A stretch of 64,000 nucleotides of DNA, taken from assembly GCA_002104945.1 (NCBI GenBank), contig MCFH01000033.1:1-64000 (forward strand), read 5' to 3'. The translations under genes were made by a program, and so were the position numbers. The stretch is from Piromyces finnis. Lineage: Eukaryota; Neocallimastigomycota; Neocallimastigomycetes; Neocallimastigales; Neocallimastigaceae. The notes under the pieces are model-generated. The model saw nothing but the letters and a program-made list of their open reading frames with translations. It was not told where the DNA came from and ran no database searches. Positions 46,566 through 58,104 of the stretch are shown here, piece by piece. Each line of letters begins with the position of its first letter. Position 1 is the stretch's first letter.

Positions 46566-47620
46566 AATGATCTTGTGGCTAAACATCATTTTTATATAAT
46601 TGATCATGTGTTATTTATGTAATATTTAATTATTCTAAGATTCTTAATTAAATTTCAAAAGTAAATTAATTTACTTTTATTTGACAAATAAATTATTTTG
46701 TGTAACAAATGTTTGATACAATCTAATTTTGTATATAAATTAATATCAACTTTATTTTTTTTTGAAAATAAATCATGATTTTTCTTTTTTTCTTTTTTTT
46801 ATTTTATAATATTATTATAAGTACTTGTTTTTTTTTATTTTACAGTAATTATTTTTATTATGGATATAGTAACTAATGGAATAATAATAATTGTTCTTTT
46901 TGTTAATAATATAATAAATCTACATCAAATAAAATAGAAAAAAATAAAAGTTATAATAAAATAAAACTAATAATAAATAAACGAATAAAATAAATAAAAA
47001 AAAATAAAGTTATTAATTAATTATTAAAAATATTAATAATTTAAGTTTTATAATGTATAGTTTTTTTATTGAAAATAAAAGATATAAATGATTAAAAGAT
47101 TTATAATAATCAAAATAAAAATATAGATTTTATTTTTTGTTAGTTGTTGGATTGGTGTTGCTGAATACATTGTCATGGTTCAAAGTCTAGAATGTCATAC
47201 TCCATCACAAAATAGTACTAACAGTAATAATGGTAGCGTTAAGTCAGTTCATTAACTCACTCAGCTATAACTGCTTTTGCCTTAGTTGTTAGTATAAATG
47301 ATTAATTATAATAATTAAAATCGTTATAAATAATTTGATTTTTTTTTTTCACAATTATATTTTAATTATTAAAATATGAATATAAATATTAAACATCGTA
47401 AATATCTTTCAATTTTAATTATAAATATTAGCTTAATAAAAAAAATAATATAAAATAAGAAAAAAACATTATTAAATATATTCAATATAAATGTAAATAT
47501 TAATGTTATTGACAGAAATTTAAAAAAAATTCAAATGAAAAAATAAAGAATTATAATAAAAAAGGTTAAATATTTATCAAGAATAAATAAATGTTTATTT
47601 AAATTGGTTATTATTTATTT
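46566..47620 (+). repeat. Upstream copy of a diverged tandem duplication
   Basis: Matches 48570-50370: about 515 bp of promoter region, then a gene remnant, then downstream sequence. Point differences and indels show it is older than the other duplications here. Confidence 0.8.
47124..47303 (+). pseudogene. Remnant of the GPI-type secreted protein gene (copy of 49263-49940)
   Basis: Bases from 47124 match the signal-peptide region (GTTGCTGAAT..GTCATGG). After TCAAAGTCTAGAATGTCAT it jumps to the segment matching the C-terminal hydrophobic end (CTCAGCTATAACTGCTTTTGCCTTAG), so about 450 bp are gone. Several stops are present and the start codon is lost. Confidence 0.75.
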
Positions 47621-48569
47621 TATAATTTTTATTTTTTTTTGCTACACTTTGAAGCTTTTGTTTTATGTCGATAAACTAATCTATTCTATTTATTAATGTT
47701 TTTTTTTTCTGTAGCAACACTATTTAATTTTTCATTTTTAATTTATTTTTAGGATAATATTCTTTAATATTTTAAGTAAAAACAAAATAAAAAAAAATGT
47801 AATAATGCCTTTGTTTATATAAATGTATAAAATCTATAATTATTCCAAATATAGGTTTAATTTTAAAATTTAATCTTTTTTTCAATATAATAACACTTTT
47901 CTCAAGTTGCCACCTGTTACTTTCTACTTAAAGCAAAAAGCAGTAATCACAAAGGGATCTTCTACAACAGGAAGAGGTCCGAAAGTAGGTCACTCATTGA
48001 TTATATCAATATTTAAATTTTAACTTTTTTTTTTTTTTAAAGAATTCTAATGATCATTTTATTATTTCTTTTTTCTCAAATTTCTATTTCTATTCACACC
48101 CATTGATTGTTAACATAAAAATGGTAATACTTTTAACTTTTTCATTGAGTTACAGCATTCATCATTAATTCAGAACCTTTTCTATTATTAGTATTGTTAA
48201 AAAAATTCTAATATTTAAAGTTTTTATATATTTTTTTGTCATAATCAATTATGAAATTCTAAGTAAATGCTTTTTATTATTTCAACATTAATATATACTT
48301 TTTAAAATATATTAAATTTTTTTAAAAATTTAATTTCTTAACATTAAAAGAAAAATCTTTTTTTTCTAAGAATACTAATTTATAAATATAGAAAATTGAT
48401 TTTATAATAAATATAAAAATAAAAATAAAGAGAGAATTTAAAAAATGCATAAAAATATTTATTAAATGAGTTAGATTTTATTAATAAATAAGTATATATT
48501 TATATCATGCATCTTTTATCTTTTTTATTAATTATGTAATGTTTAAAAAAAAATAAAAAAATTTTTTAA
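47621..48569. other. Intergenic with a short composition island
   Basis: 47895-47995 has a protein-like plus-strand frame (LPPVTFYLKQKAVITKG...) unlike its A/T-rich surroundings; unrecognised. The rest shows nothing. Confidence 0.45.
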
Positions 48570-49082
48570 AATGATCCTGTGGCTAAATATTATTTTTATA
48601 TAATTGATCATGTGTTATTTATGTAATATTTAATTATTCTAAGATTCTTAATTAAATTTCAAAAGTAAATTAATTTACTTTTATTTGACAAATAAATTAT
48701 TTTGTGTAACAAATGTTTGATACAATCTAATTTTGTATATAAATTAATATCAACTTTATTTTTTTTTGAAAATAAATCATGATTTTTCTTTTTTTCTTTT
48801 TTTTTTTTTATAATATTATTATAAGTACTTGTTTTTTTTTTATTTTACAGTAATTATTTTTATTATGGATATAGTAACTAATGGAATAATAATAATTGTT
48901 CTTTTTGTTAATAATATAATAAATCTACATCAAATAAAATAGAAAAAAATAAAAGTTATAATAAAATAAAACTAATAATAAATAAACGAATAAAATAAAT
49001 AAAAAAAATAAAGTTATTAATTATTTATTAAAAAATAAAAAATTTTAATTAATTATTAAAAATATTAATAATTTAAGTTTTG
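48570..49082 (+). repeat. Downstream copy of duplicated promoter region
   Basis: About 95 percent similar by eye to 46566-47080. It lies directly upstream of the intact secreted protein gene. Confidence 0.8.
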
Positions 49083-49262
49083 TTATCATAAAAATTAAAT
49101 TTAAAGTCCAGAACAATTTAGGGAAATATAATAAAAAAAAAAGTATAAATAAAGGAAGTTTGGAAATTTTTTTAAATTCAAAAAAAAAAAAATTTAATAT
49201 TAATAACAAATAATTAAATAAAACAAAAACAAATTTTTTAAAAAAAATTTATAAAATAAAAA

Positions 49263-49940
49263 ATGAAATTATCATCAAAGATTTTATTAGTTGCTGCTGC
49301 TGTTGCTGAATGCGCAGTCATGGCTCAAACCCCAGGATGTGCTATAGCCTTACAAAAGTTCGAACAATCTTCTGAAGGTAAAACATTAAAAACTTGTTTA
49401 AATAAAGCCCAAGCTAATGATATTAGTGCATGTAAAATGCCTGAATGTCTTAGTTTACCAAAAATCCCTTCTTTTGAAAAAGAATGTAGTTCAATGGAAG
49501 ATCAAGGTATTGTTGAATTCCTTAAAAGTACTTTTGAAGAAATCAACAGAATAACAAACAAAGTTTGTAAGGGAGAACAAAATACTTTACCTTATTATGA
49601 ATCTAGTTCAAGTGAAAATAAGCCAGCCACTCAAGTTAATGCTACTAAACCAACTCCAGTTCAAGCTCCAGTTCAAGCTCCAGTTCAAGCTCCAGTCCAA
49701 GCTCCAGCTACTCAAGCTTCAAGTGGATCATCTACTACTGATAATTCTGCTAACCAAGCTAGTCCAGTTGCTGATAACGCTCAACCAATTGCTAACAACA
49801 ACAGTATTAATGCTGGAAATAGCACCATCATTGCTCCATTACAAAATAGTAACAATGGAGATGTTAAATCTTCTGCTAGTACTTTAACTTACTCAGCTAT
49901 GACTGCTTTTGCCTTAGCTGCTCTTAACTTTTTATTATAA
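49263..49940 (+). CDS. Secreted, likely GPI-anchored surface protein, unknown function
   Basis: 225 residues. Signal peptide (MKLSSKILLVAAAVAECAVMAQ). A compact domain of about 90 residues follows with paired Cys (CAIALQKFEQ..., CLNKAQANDISACKMPEC), helical in character and vaguely elicitin- or CFEM-like in size, but neither family's pattern is met. Residues about 125-205 are Ser/Thr/Pro/Asn-rich with VQAP repeats, typical of a glycosylated stalk. The C-terminus is a hydrophobic stretch (SAMTAFALAALNFLL) after a small-residue region (SSAS), as needed for a GPI anchor. A truncated duplicate lies at 47124-47303. Confidence 0.8.
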   Translation: MKLSSKILLVAAAVAECAVMAQTPGCAIALQKFEQSSEGKTLKTCLNKAQANDISACKMPECLSLPKIPSFEKECSSMEDQGIVEFLKSTFEEINRITNKVCKGEQNTLPYYESSSSENKPATQVNATKPTPVQAPVQAPVQAPVQAPATQASSGSSTTDNSANQASPVADNAQPIANNNSINAGNSTIIAPLQNSNNGDVKSSASTLTYSAMTAFALAALNFLL

Positions 49941-50527
49941 ATGATTAATTATAATAATTAAAATCTTTATAAATAATTTGATTTTTTAAAAAAAATAGAA
50001 AAGGAATAATCCTTTTCTTTTTTTACCAATAAATTATTTATAAAATTGTAGAAAAAACAAGTTTTTTTTCTTATAATCATATTTTAGTTAATAAAATATG
50101 AATATAAATATTAAATATCGTAAATGATTTTCAATTTTAATTTTAAATATTCGCATATCAAAATAGAAAAAAAATAATATAAAATATAAAAGAAGCATTA
50201 TTAAATATATTCAATATAAATGTATAAATGTAAATATTAATGCTGTAAAAAATCTATTGGTAAAAATTTAAAAAAAAAAATACAATAAAACAATAAAGAA
50301 TTATTAAAAAAAAAAAAAGTTCCATATTTTTTAAGGAATGTTAAATATTATTTGAATTGGTTATTTTTATAAAAAAAATGTTTTATTTTTAATGCTTATC
50401 ATTCATTCCTATTATTATTATGATTATTCAAATTTTATTGATATATATAAAGCATTTAATATTTATAAATAGCTGATTATAAAATATGTACTTCATAGTT
50501 TTGTTTACCCATTCTTTGTAGAAAAGT

Positions 50528-51079
50528 TTGAAATGTTTAGATCTCATGAGTCTTACTTTCCCCTACTTTTATGTTATGAGACTTAAGGAGGTTAACAATA
50601 GTAATTGTAACAATAGTAGTAGTAACAATAATAATAATAACAATAATAGTAGTAGAAATAATAATATTAGTAATGATAGCAATAGTGAAGATAATAATTC
50701 TAATTTAGATAGTAATTTAGTTAATAATAGTAATAGTTCTAATAATCCGGTGAATATTAATGTGTATGATTATTCTAGTGTGTGTAGTAAAATATTTAAA
50801 TTCCTTCTTGGGGGAAGAAGTTTTAACAATATCGATTACAAATCAAGGGAATGGAAAGAACTTTGCAAGTGTCAGATTCAATATGACACTAACGAAGGAA
50901 CACCATTCTTGACGGTAACCGCGGAACTTCTAACCAAAATCATGCCTTTTGCTATTGGCCAGCAATGGTCAATGTTCAAAAGGTTTGAAGCAACATCCAA
51001 GAGCGTCAATGCTGAAGAAACAGTAAGACAGGCCAGGAGGACCAGCACAACCAATGGAGATCATAATTTTGTTCCATGA
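50528..51079 (+). pseudogene. 5'-truncated retrocopy ORF, unknown protein
   Basis: The 183-codon frame starts at an ATG outside the insertion, so its first 21 residues or so are chance sequence. From about residue 22 it is an Asn/Ser run, then a distinct domain (CSKIFKFLLGGRSFNNIDY...LLTKIMPFAIGQQWSMFKRF...) with more balanced codon use than neighbouring DNA. I do not recognise the family. The parent gene lies elsewhere. Whether the chimeric frame is expressed is unknown. Confidence 0.6.
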
Positions 51080-51347
51080 CAAAATTTTGATCTTTGGCTT
51101 GGTGTTCCATTGAAAGTCAAATACAATCATTATACTTTAGTATAATAGTGACTTTCTTACTTTAATTAAAATTACTAGAATACATTATACCTAATTTTTA
51201 TTCATTTGTGTTTTAAACATATTTTTTTTATTTTTATTTTTATTTTTAATTTTTTATATTACATGTATTATAATTTTAATTAAATTAATAAGAAAGTTTA
51301 AAATATTTGATGCCGTTAAAAAAAAAAAAAAAAAAACTTAAGGAGGT
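50581..51347 (+). mobile_element. Retroposed cDNA insertion with 12-bp target-site duplication and A-tail
   Basis: ACTTAAGGAGGT occurs at 50581-50592 and 51336-51347. The right copy directly follows a run of about 18 A that ends the insert. Inside are an Asn/Ser-rich then globular coding part (to the stop at 51077-51079), about 240 bp of A/T-rich 3' UTR, and the A-tail. This is the classic form of LINE-mediated retroposition of an mRNA, here 5'-truncated. Confidence 0.75.
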
Positions 51348-51607
51348 CTATTTTAAAACTAACCATATTAGTTGTTCACCTATGTTTTTTTTTATTAATT
51401 AAATATTCATTTCATTTCGTTGACCTTCTTTTTATTAAAAAAAAATTTTATAAAAAAAAATAATTATTTATTTACATTATTTATTTATTTATTTTATATA
51501 AATTTATTTATTTAATAATATTTCATATTTTTTTTAACCTTTTTTAATTTTGTTATTTTATTTAATTAAATGAATATATATTTTAAATATTATATTTTAT
51601 ATAATGT

Positions 51608-52952
51608 ATTAGGATGGAAATAATAATGATGATCAAAACTCAATATCTCAAGAACTTCTTATTGATAAAGAATTAAATATATCGGATCTTCAAACAATAA
51701 ATGTTGAAGAATTAGCACCGAAATTAAAGGGTTTGAAAGTTGATAATATTGGTATGGAAATTTCAAAATTATCTCAATTAATATCAAATGCAAGGAATTT
51801 ACGAAAATTTGAACTTTCATATCTTAATTATATAAAATTTAATGAATTAATAAAAGAAATAGTAAATTTAAAAAATTTACAAGATTTAGTTATTTTTAAT
51901 TCAAAATATAAAGCATATGAACTATGTAGTATATTTGATAAAATGACAGAATTACCAAAAAAACTAGGAAATTTAATTAATTTAAAAAAATTGGATCTAT
52001 CTTGGAATAGAAAAACAAAATTTCCAAAAGAAATGAGAAATTTAATTAATTTAAAAAAAAATTGCATCTATCTTTTAATAAAATTGAAGAATTACCAAAA
52101 GAAATAGGGAATTTGTTAAATTTACAAATATTGGATCTATCTTGGAATGAATTAACAGAATTACCAAAAGAAATAGGAAATTTAATATATTTACTAGTAT
52201 TGGGTTTATTTAATAATCAAATAATAGAATTACCAAAAGAAATAGGAGATTTAATAAATTAACAAGATTTATATTTTAGTGATAATAAAATAATTGAACT
52301 GCCAAAAGAAATTGAAAATTTAATAAATATAAAAAATTTATACCTTAGTGATAATCAAATAATTGAATTTCCAAAAGAAATAAGAAATTTAATAAATTTA
52401 GAAGAAATTAAATTAGATCCTCAATATTCTATCAAATATTACTATAATTATTCTAAATGCAGTGAATCGTTATTATTAAATAATAAAAATATTAAATGAT
52501 ATCATTAATGAAGATTTTGAAGCTTTGAAATATTTGAAAATTCTTGATTTAAGGTAATAATCAAATAACGGAAATTCCTCCGCTAATTTCCAAATTAAAA
52601 AACATAAGAAAATTAGATTTTCATAATAATCCATTACAAACTTTACCAAAAACATTATGGACTATGTCATTATTAGAAGAAATGATTGTAGATTATAATT
52701 TAATTCCTATTATTTTAAAAGAAACAAAATCTATTTTAAAAGCAATAGGATTACAACCCTTTTTTTTTTGAAGATGAAACTCATAATTGTGGTTTGATGA
52801 TACAAACAATTTTAAATTTTATCACTTTTTCAAAACATACATTATCAAATGATGAATTGATTAAAAATATTATTAGTTTAAATAAAATATGGAAAATTAT
52901 CGTTATAAATGGAAATACGAAAGAAGATGATGAATTTATTTTATATTTATAA
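51608..52952 (+). pseudogene. Decayed leucine-rich-repeat protein gene
   Basis: Consecutive LRRs of the ELPKEIGNLxNLxxLDLSxN type (SHOC2-like intracellular LRR) spread over several frames. Lesions: frame loss in an A run near 52050-52058, a TAA at 52260-52262, a TGA at 52496-52498, another frame change near 52553, and one in the T run at about 52762. After each, repeats continue (LYLSDNQIIEFPKEI; ITEIPPLISKLKNIRKLDF). The tail ends at a TAA at 52950. An acceptor-like ATTAG at 51608 suggests an upstream exon, not identified. Confidence 0.82.
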
Positions 52953-53615
52953 TTAAAAAATTAAATAGTATAATATTAAAAATAAAAAAATATTAATATG
53001 AATGTATTATGACATTCTTTTTTTTTTTTTTTTTTTTTTTTTTTGCTTTTGTTTATCCTTTTTCAAATTATTTTTATTCGTCTATTTTGTGTAGTATTAA
53101 AATCCATAATTAAATTGTTTTTGAAACAAATTCTTTTATTAATAAATGAATAAAAAAAATAAATAAATTAATTAATAAATATAAATGAATGAAAAATTAT
53201 TCAAAGAAAGAAGTAATAACAATATATTTAGACTATATATACGGCATAAAACTATTAAGAATTTTCAATATTAAAAATATATAACAGGATGGTACAGAAC
53301 TAAATGAATATCTAATCCTAGAATGATATTAAGCCATTCAAACTAAAAAACTTCAAAATAATATAAACTTTATTTATTTTATATATATATATAAAACAGT
53401 TTTATTAAGAATGACATTGTAAGTTACTAAGCTTCTAGTGTAAAGTAAAATACATATTTCATGTATTTGTAATTTATATGTTTAAATTATGATTTTTATA
53501 CATTTAATTTATTACATTATGATTCAATATATTTGACACTTTTATATTCTAACACTTATTTTATAATAATAAAATAAAATTAAAATTAAAAAAAAATTTA
53601 CATTTTACAATTATT
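52953..53615. other. Intergenic
   Basis: Long T run at 53018-53044; nothing else seen. Confidence 0.5.
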
Positions 53616-54108
53616 TTATTCTTCTGTACCTTCTTGAATATATGGTTCAAATTGTTTTACAGGCATGACATAGCTGGATTATCATAAACTATAGTGTTTA
53701 ATGGAATATTTTTTGTAACGACACTACCAGCACCATCAACAACATTATCACCAATAGTAACTCCCGGTACAATGATAATAGAAGCACTAAAGAAACATTT
53801 ATTACCAATACGAATAGACTTAGTAATATCAAAACGAGATTCTTTTCTTTGCTTATATTTAGTTGGATGAGAATAGTGGTTCAGCATCTCTTTTTTCCAT
53901 CTCGTCCTTTTTAATATTTTCCATATTTTCTTCAAAATATTTTCTGTATCAGTTTTCCTTTTGGGTAATCTGTTAAAATGGAAGCATTTTCAACTTTACT
54001 TAAAGCCTTTTTCTTTTCTTCTTCGTTAATATCTTTAATTTTGGAATTAATAAAGCCTTTTCTTAAAATCTTTTTAATTAAAATTTCCTTGAAATTTCCA
54101 AATGCCAT
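53616..54108 (-). pseudogene. Decayed maltose/galactoside-type O-acetyltransferase
   Basis: Starts at ATG 54108 (MAFGNFKEILIKKILRKG), runs about 50 residues, then shifts frame near 53955. The second part (53657-53935) holds the left-handed beta-helix end of the family: SHPTKY, SIRIGN, IIIVPGVTIGDNVV, GAGSVVTKNIPLNT, NPA. A last frame shift precedes the C-terminal tail ending at TAA 53616. About 100 residues of the central hexapeptide domain are missing between LNH and YSHPT. In the intact family the enzyme transfers acetyl from acetyl-CoA to sugars. Bacterial-type sequence, probably acquired by transfer and then lost. Confidence 0.82.
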
Positions 54109-54256
54109 TTTTTATTATTTTATTTTTTATTTGATTTTATTTTATTAATAATTTTTTATTATTATTTAATTTAAATTTTTTTTTTTTTATATTTAAAAAA
54201 AAATATTAGCTTGGAAATTCCACCACCACTTTTAGAATAAACTATTCATAATTGAA

Positions 54257-54748
<492 letters not shown>

Positions 54749-55480
54749 TTATTCACTATCACTTCCACTTTCACTTTCTTCACTATCACTTTTATTTTTG
54801 TCACTTTTTTTTTTACCATTTTTACGATTATCCTCTTCTCCAGAATTCTCGGAATCTGAAGATTCTTCCTCATGAACTTTTTTATGAGAGAGACAGGATT
54901 TCAAATTTTTATATATTGGATTATTACAATCAAGATTTTGACATTCGGTAGCCTTTTCATTTTCTGGATTAGTGCAATCTATGATTTGACATTGGGAAAA
55001 ATTACGGAATATTGGATTTTTACAATCAAGAATTTTACATGGAGCAATGTCTTTAAACATTGGATTTTTACAATCAATTTGACATTGTGGAAGATTTTGA
55101 TTAGCAGTGAGAACACAATCCACTTGACATTGAGGTAGACCATAATTAGTAGCAATACTACAATTAACTTCGGTGGATGAGTTAGAAGAGGATAATAAAT
55201 TGGAAGAAGAAGTCGATGGATTCCAATTTCCTAAATTCCATCTCCAATTCCAACCATTATTATTATTATTGTTATTATTATTATTATTATTATTATTTGA
55301 ATTCCAACCCCAATTAGCATTATTAACACTGGGATTTGTGTTCCAGTTATTATTACTATTATTGTTGTTATTGTTGTTATTGTTATTATTCCAATTAGAA
55401 TTAGGTAATTCAATTGGTTTATTGCAAGTGAATCTGGCCAACATACCAACTAAAATGAAATTTATATATCTTTGATTCAT
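54749..55480 (-). CDS. Secreted 15-residue Cys-repeat protein, 6 units
   Basis: 243 residues. Signal peptide (MNQRYINFILVGMLARFTC). Residues about 27-100 are Asn-rich with NWGWN and GWNWRW islands. From about 104 to 198 come six repeats, each with two Cys separated by exactly ten residues and joined by C-x3/4-C links (CSIATNYGLPQCQVDC...). The last 45 residues are Glu/Asp/Ser/Lys-rich. Paralogue of 56617-57429 and 58105-58974. Likely a disulfide-stapled solenoid on the cell surface or in the matrix; function unknown. Three paralogues within 4.3 kb in alternating orientation mean local duplication. Confidence 0.8.
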   Translation of the reverse strand: MNQRYINFILVGMLARFTCNKPIELPNSNWNNNNNNNNNNNSNNNWNTNPSVNNANWGWNSNNNNNNNNNNNNNNGWNWRWNLGNWNPSTSSSNLLSSSNSSTEVNCSIATNYGLPQCQVDCVLTANQNLPQCQIDCKNPMFKDIAPCKILDCKNPIFRNFSQCQIIDCTNPENEKATECQNLDCNNPIYKNLKSCLSHKKVHEEESSDSENSGEEDNRKNGKKKSDKNKSDSEESESGSDSE

Positions 55481-56616
55481 TTTTTTTTAAAATATAAATA
55501 TATAAGAATTAAAAATTATTAAATAATTAATGATTCTAAATGTATTATTAATATTAATAGTAGAAAAAAAAAAGATAAAAAATGGTTTATATATATATAT
55601 ATATAAGAAAAATGTTTTTCTATTATTATTATTTGAAATAATTGTCCTTTTATTAATAATAATGTATAAAATATATATATAAATAGATTGCATTAATAAT
55701 ATTTAATATAAATTTAAAAAAAAAAAAAAAAAACTTCAATAATTTTATATAATGAATAAAGTTAACAAGTCATAATCAAATTATTCAAATTTGAAAAAAA
55801 AAATAATTGCAATTATATAAATTTTAATTATAATTATTTGTAAATATTTTTAAATTCAAATTAAGTAACAAGTTATTTTTATTTTTATTATTTTATTTTT
55901 TTTTAAAAAAAAAAAGTTGTAAAATATATTAAAATGAAGTTTACAGAATTTCAAAAGTTTTTTTTTTTTTTTTTAATTGGGAAAAAGTTAATATTTTAAA
56001 TAAAAAAATATATGTAATATAATTTACATCCATAATATTGACTTTTTTTATTTTATATAGAAAAAAAAAGGTTTTATAAATTATATATATAAAAATATAG
56101 ATCTAATATCAAATTATAATATTCATAATATTATTATTTCTTTTAAGGCATATTATTAAAACCAATCTTGATTATCCTTAATTATAAATTAAAATTATAA
56201 TATTTAATATATAAATTTATATAAATTACCTATTACTATTTTAAAAACTCTTTTTATACAATTCATTTTCATTATTCTTTTTTTTTCATTTTGTTTTTTA
56301 CTATTTTAATTTAAATTTAAATTAACGTTAATTATTAAATAAGAATTGAACTTTTTTCTTTTTGAGTAATTTTAAATTGCATTTTAACATTCTATCTATA
56401 GATAAAAAGGAAAAGTAAAACAAAAATATTTTATTATATTTAATTAAAAAAAAAAAAATTAAAATTTTATAACAAACAATTTTAATTATTTAAAAAGGAT
56501 AAAAAATATAAATATATATAGATTTTCTTTTTTATTTTTTTTTCATTTATTTATATAGTATAAATTATATAATAGTACTGAAAAAAAATATTTTTTTTAA
56601 AAAAAAAGAGGTTAAA
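55481..56616. other. Intergenic between divergent paralogues
   Basis: 1.1 kb shared upstream region of two Cys-repeat genes that point away from each other. A/T-rich with poly-A and poly-T; no conserved motif picked out by eye. Confidence 0.5.
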
Positions 56617-57429
56617 ATGAATAAAAAATTAATAAATTGTATTTTAATTGGTATGATGGCCAGTGAAGCTGTATGTGCTCCATGTATTGGTTTAGGTTTA
56701 GGTTTAGGATATGCTGCTACTAAAATAAGTCAAAGTAAAAACAATAATAATAACTATAATAATAATAATAATAGTAATTGGGGATGGAATAATATTTTCA
56801 ACTGGGGATGGAACAACAATAACAACAATAATAATTATAACAATAACAACAATAATTATAATAATAACAATAATAATTATCCATCAGGTCCTGGAAATAA
56901 TAATGGAGTAATTGATTGTAACAAATATGAAAATTTTGGACTCTCTCAATGTCAAGTTGATTGTACCATTTCTTCTAACCAAAACTACCCTCAATGCCAA
57001 ATAGATTGTACCCTATCTATGTATCAAAATCTTCCACAATGTCAAACCTTGAACTGTCAAAGCTCCATTTTCCGTAATGTTCCCCAATGTCAACCACCGA
57101 TAGATTGTAGTAATCCTGCAAATCTTGATCATCCAAATTGTATTGTTGATTGTAGTATTGCCGGAAATCAAGGACTTCCTCAATGTAAAATTGATTGTAA
57201 TTTAACACTTTACCAAGGTTTAACACAATGTCAAACCTTGAATTGTCAAAGTTCCATTTTCCGTAATGTTCCCCAATGTAAAAATAATAAAGACAATGAA
57301 AATAGTAAGGATGATGATGGCTCTGGTTCTGAACTTGATACTACAGACAACGAAAAAGACGATGCCATTTCGGTAAATGAAGATATTGAAAGTGGTAATG
57401 AAAGTGAAAAAGATGATGATGATAAATAA
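56617..57429 (+). CDS. Secreted 15-residue Cys-repeat protein, 8 units
   Basis: 270 residues. Signal peptide followed by the family segment APCIGLGLGLGYAATK, an Asn-rich spacer with two NWGWNN islands, then eight repeats (about 98-222) arranged as two ABCD tetrads. Types: A IDCNKYENFGLSQCQ, B VDCTISSNQNYPQCQ, C IDCTLSMYQNLPQCQ, D TLNCQSSIFRNVPQCQ. D is repeated word for word at the end of the second tetrad, which implies recent duplication of a 4-unit block. Acidic tail (about 225-270). Same architecture as its neighbours at 54749 and 58105. Function unknown. Confidence 0.82.
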   Translation: MNKKLINCILIGMMASEAVCAPCIGLGLGLGYAATKISQSKNNNNNYNNNNNSNWGWNNIFNWGWNNNNNNNNYNNNNNNYNNNNNNYPSGPGNNNGVIDCNKYENFGLSQCQVDCTISSNQNYPQCQIDCTLSMYQNLPQCQTLNCQSSIFRNVPQCQPPIDCSNPANLDHPNCIVDCSIAGNQGLPQCKIDCNLTLYQGLTQCQTLNCQSSIFRNVPQCKNNKDNENSKDDDGSGSELDTTDNEKDDAISVNEDIESGNESEKDDDDK

Positions 57430-58104
57430 AAAATATTATATGTAGAATCAATGATATCTGTATCCTCTATGTATTCCTTTTAATTAATTATTTATTTTTT
57501 AAAATTATATTAACCACACTATACATGTAATAATAATATAAAAAATAAAAAATAAAAATATAAATTGATACCTATTAAAATTTAAATATTTTTTTTAATA
57601 ATTTACATGATTTTTTTTTTTATTTTATTCATTTTTAAATTTTATTAAAAATAATTATTAATAGTGAGGTGCTATCACAAACTAGTTTACCAAAAATAAC
57701 GGATTGAAATGATTCTTTTTATATTTATATATATATATAAATTTAAACTTTAAAAAAAAATACTATATAAAAAAAGCTATAGTATAGAATATAATATAAC
57801 GATTTAATCAAATAGTTTTTTTTTCTTTAATAAAACATTATTTTAATAGTTATTAACTTATAGAAAATCATAATAATAATATTTTTTATTTTAAAGCAAG
57901 CGTTTTAATAAAATATTTATATTTTATTTAAAATTACTTTATTTATTATAAACATTCAAACTAAATTTTAAAATAAATATATAAATCTTTAATAGATTTT
58001 TTACGATATTATTAATAAAAAAATTTTATTAAAAGAATTATATTATAAATAATGAAAAAAAAAAAGTTTCAACCTCTGATTATCTATCCATTATTATTAT
58101 TTTT
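57430..58104. other. Intergenic between convergent paralogues
   Basis: A/T-rich, nothing seen. Confidence 0.5.
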
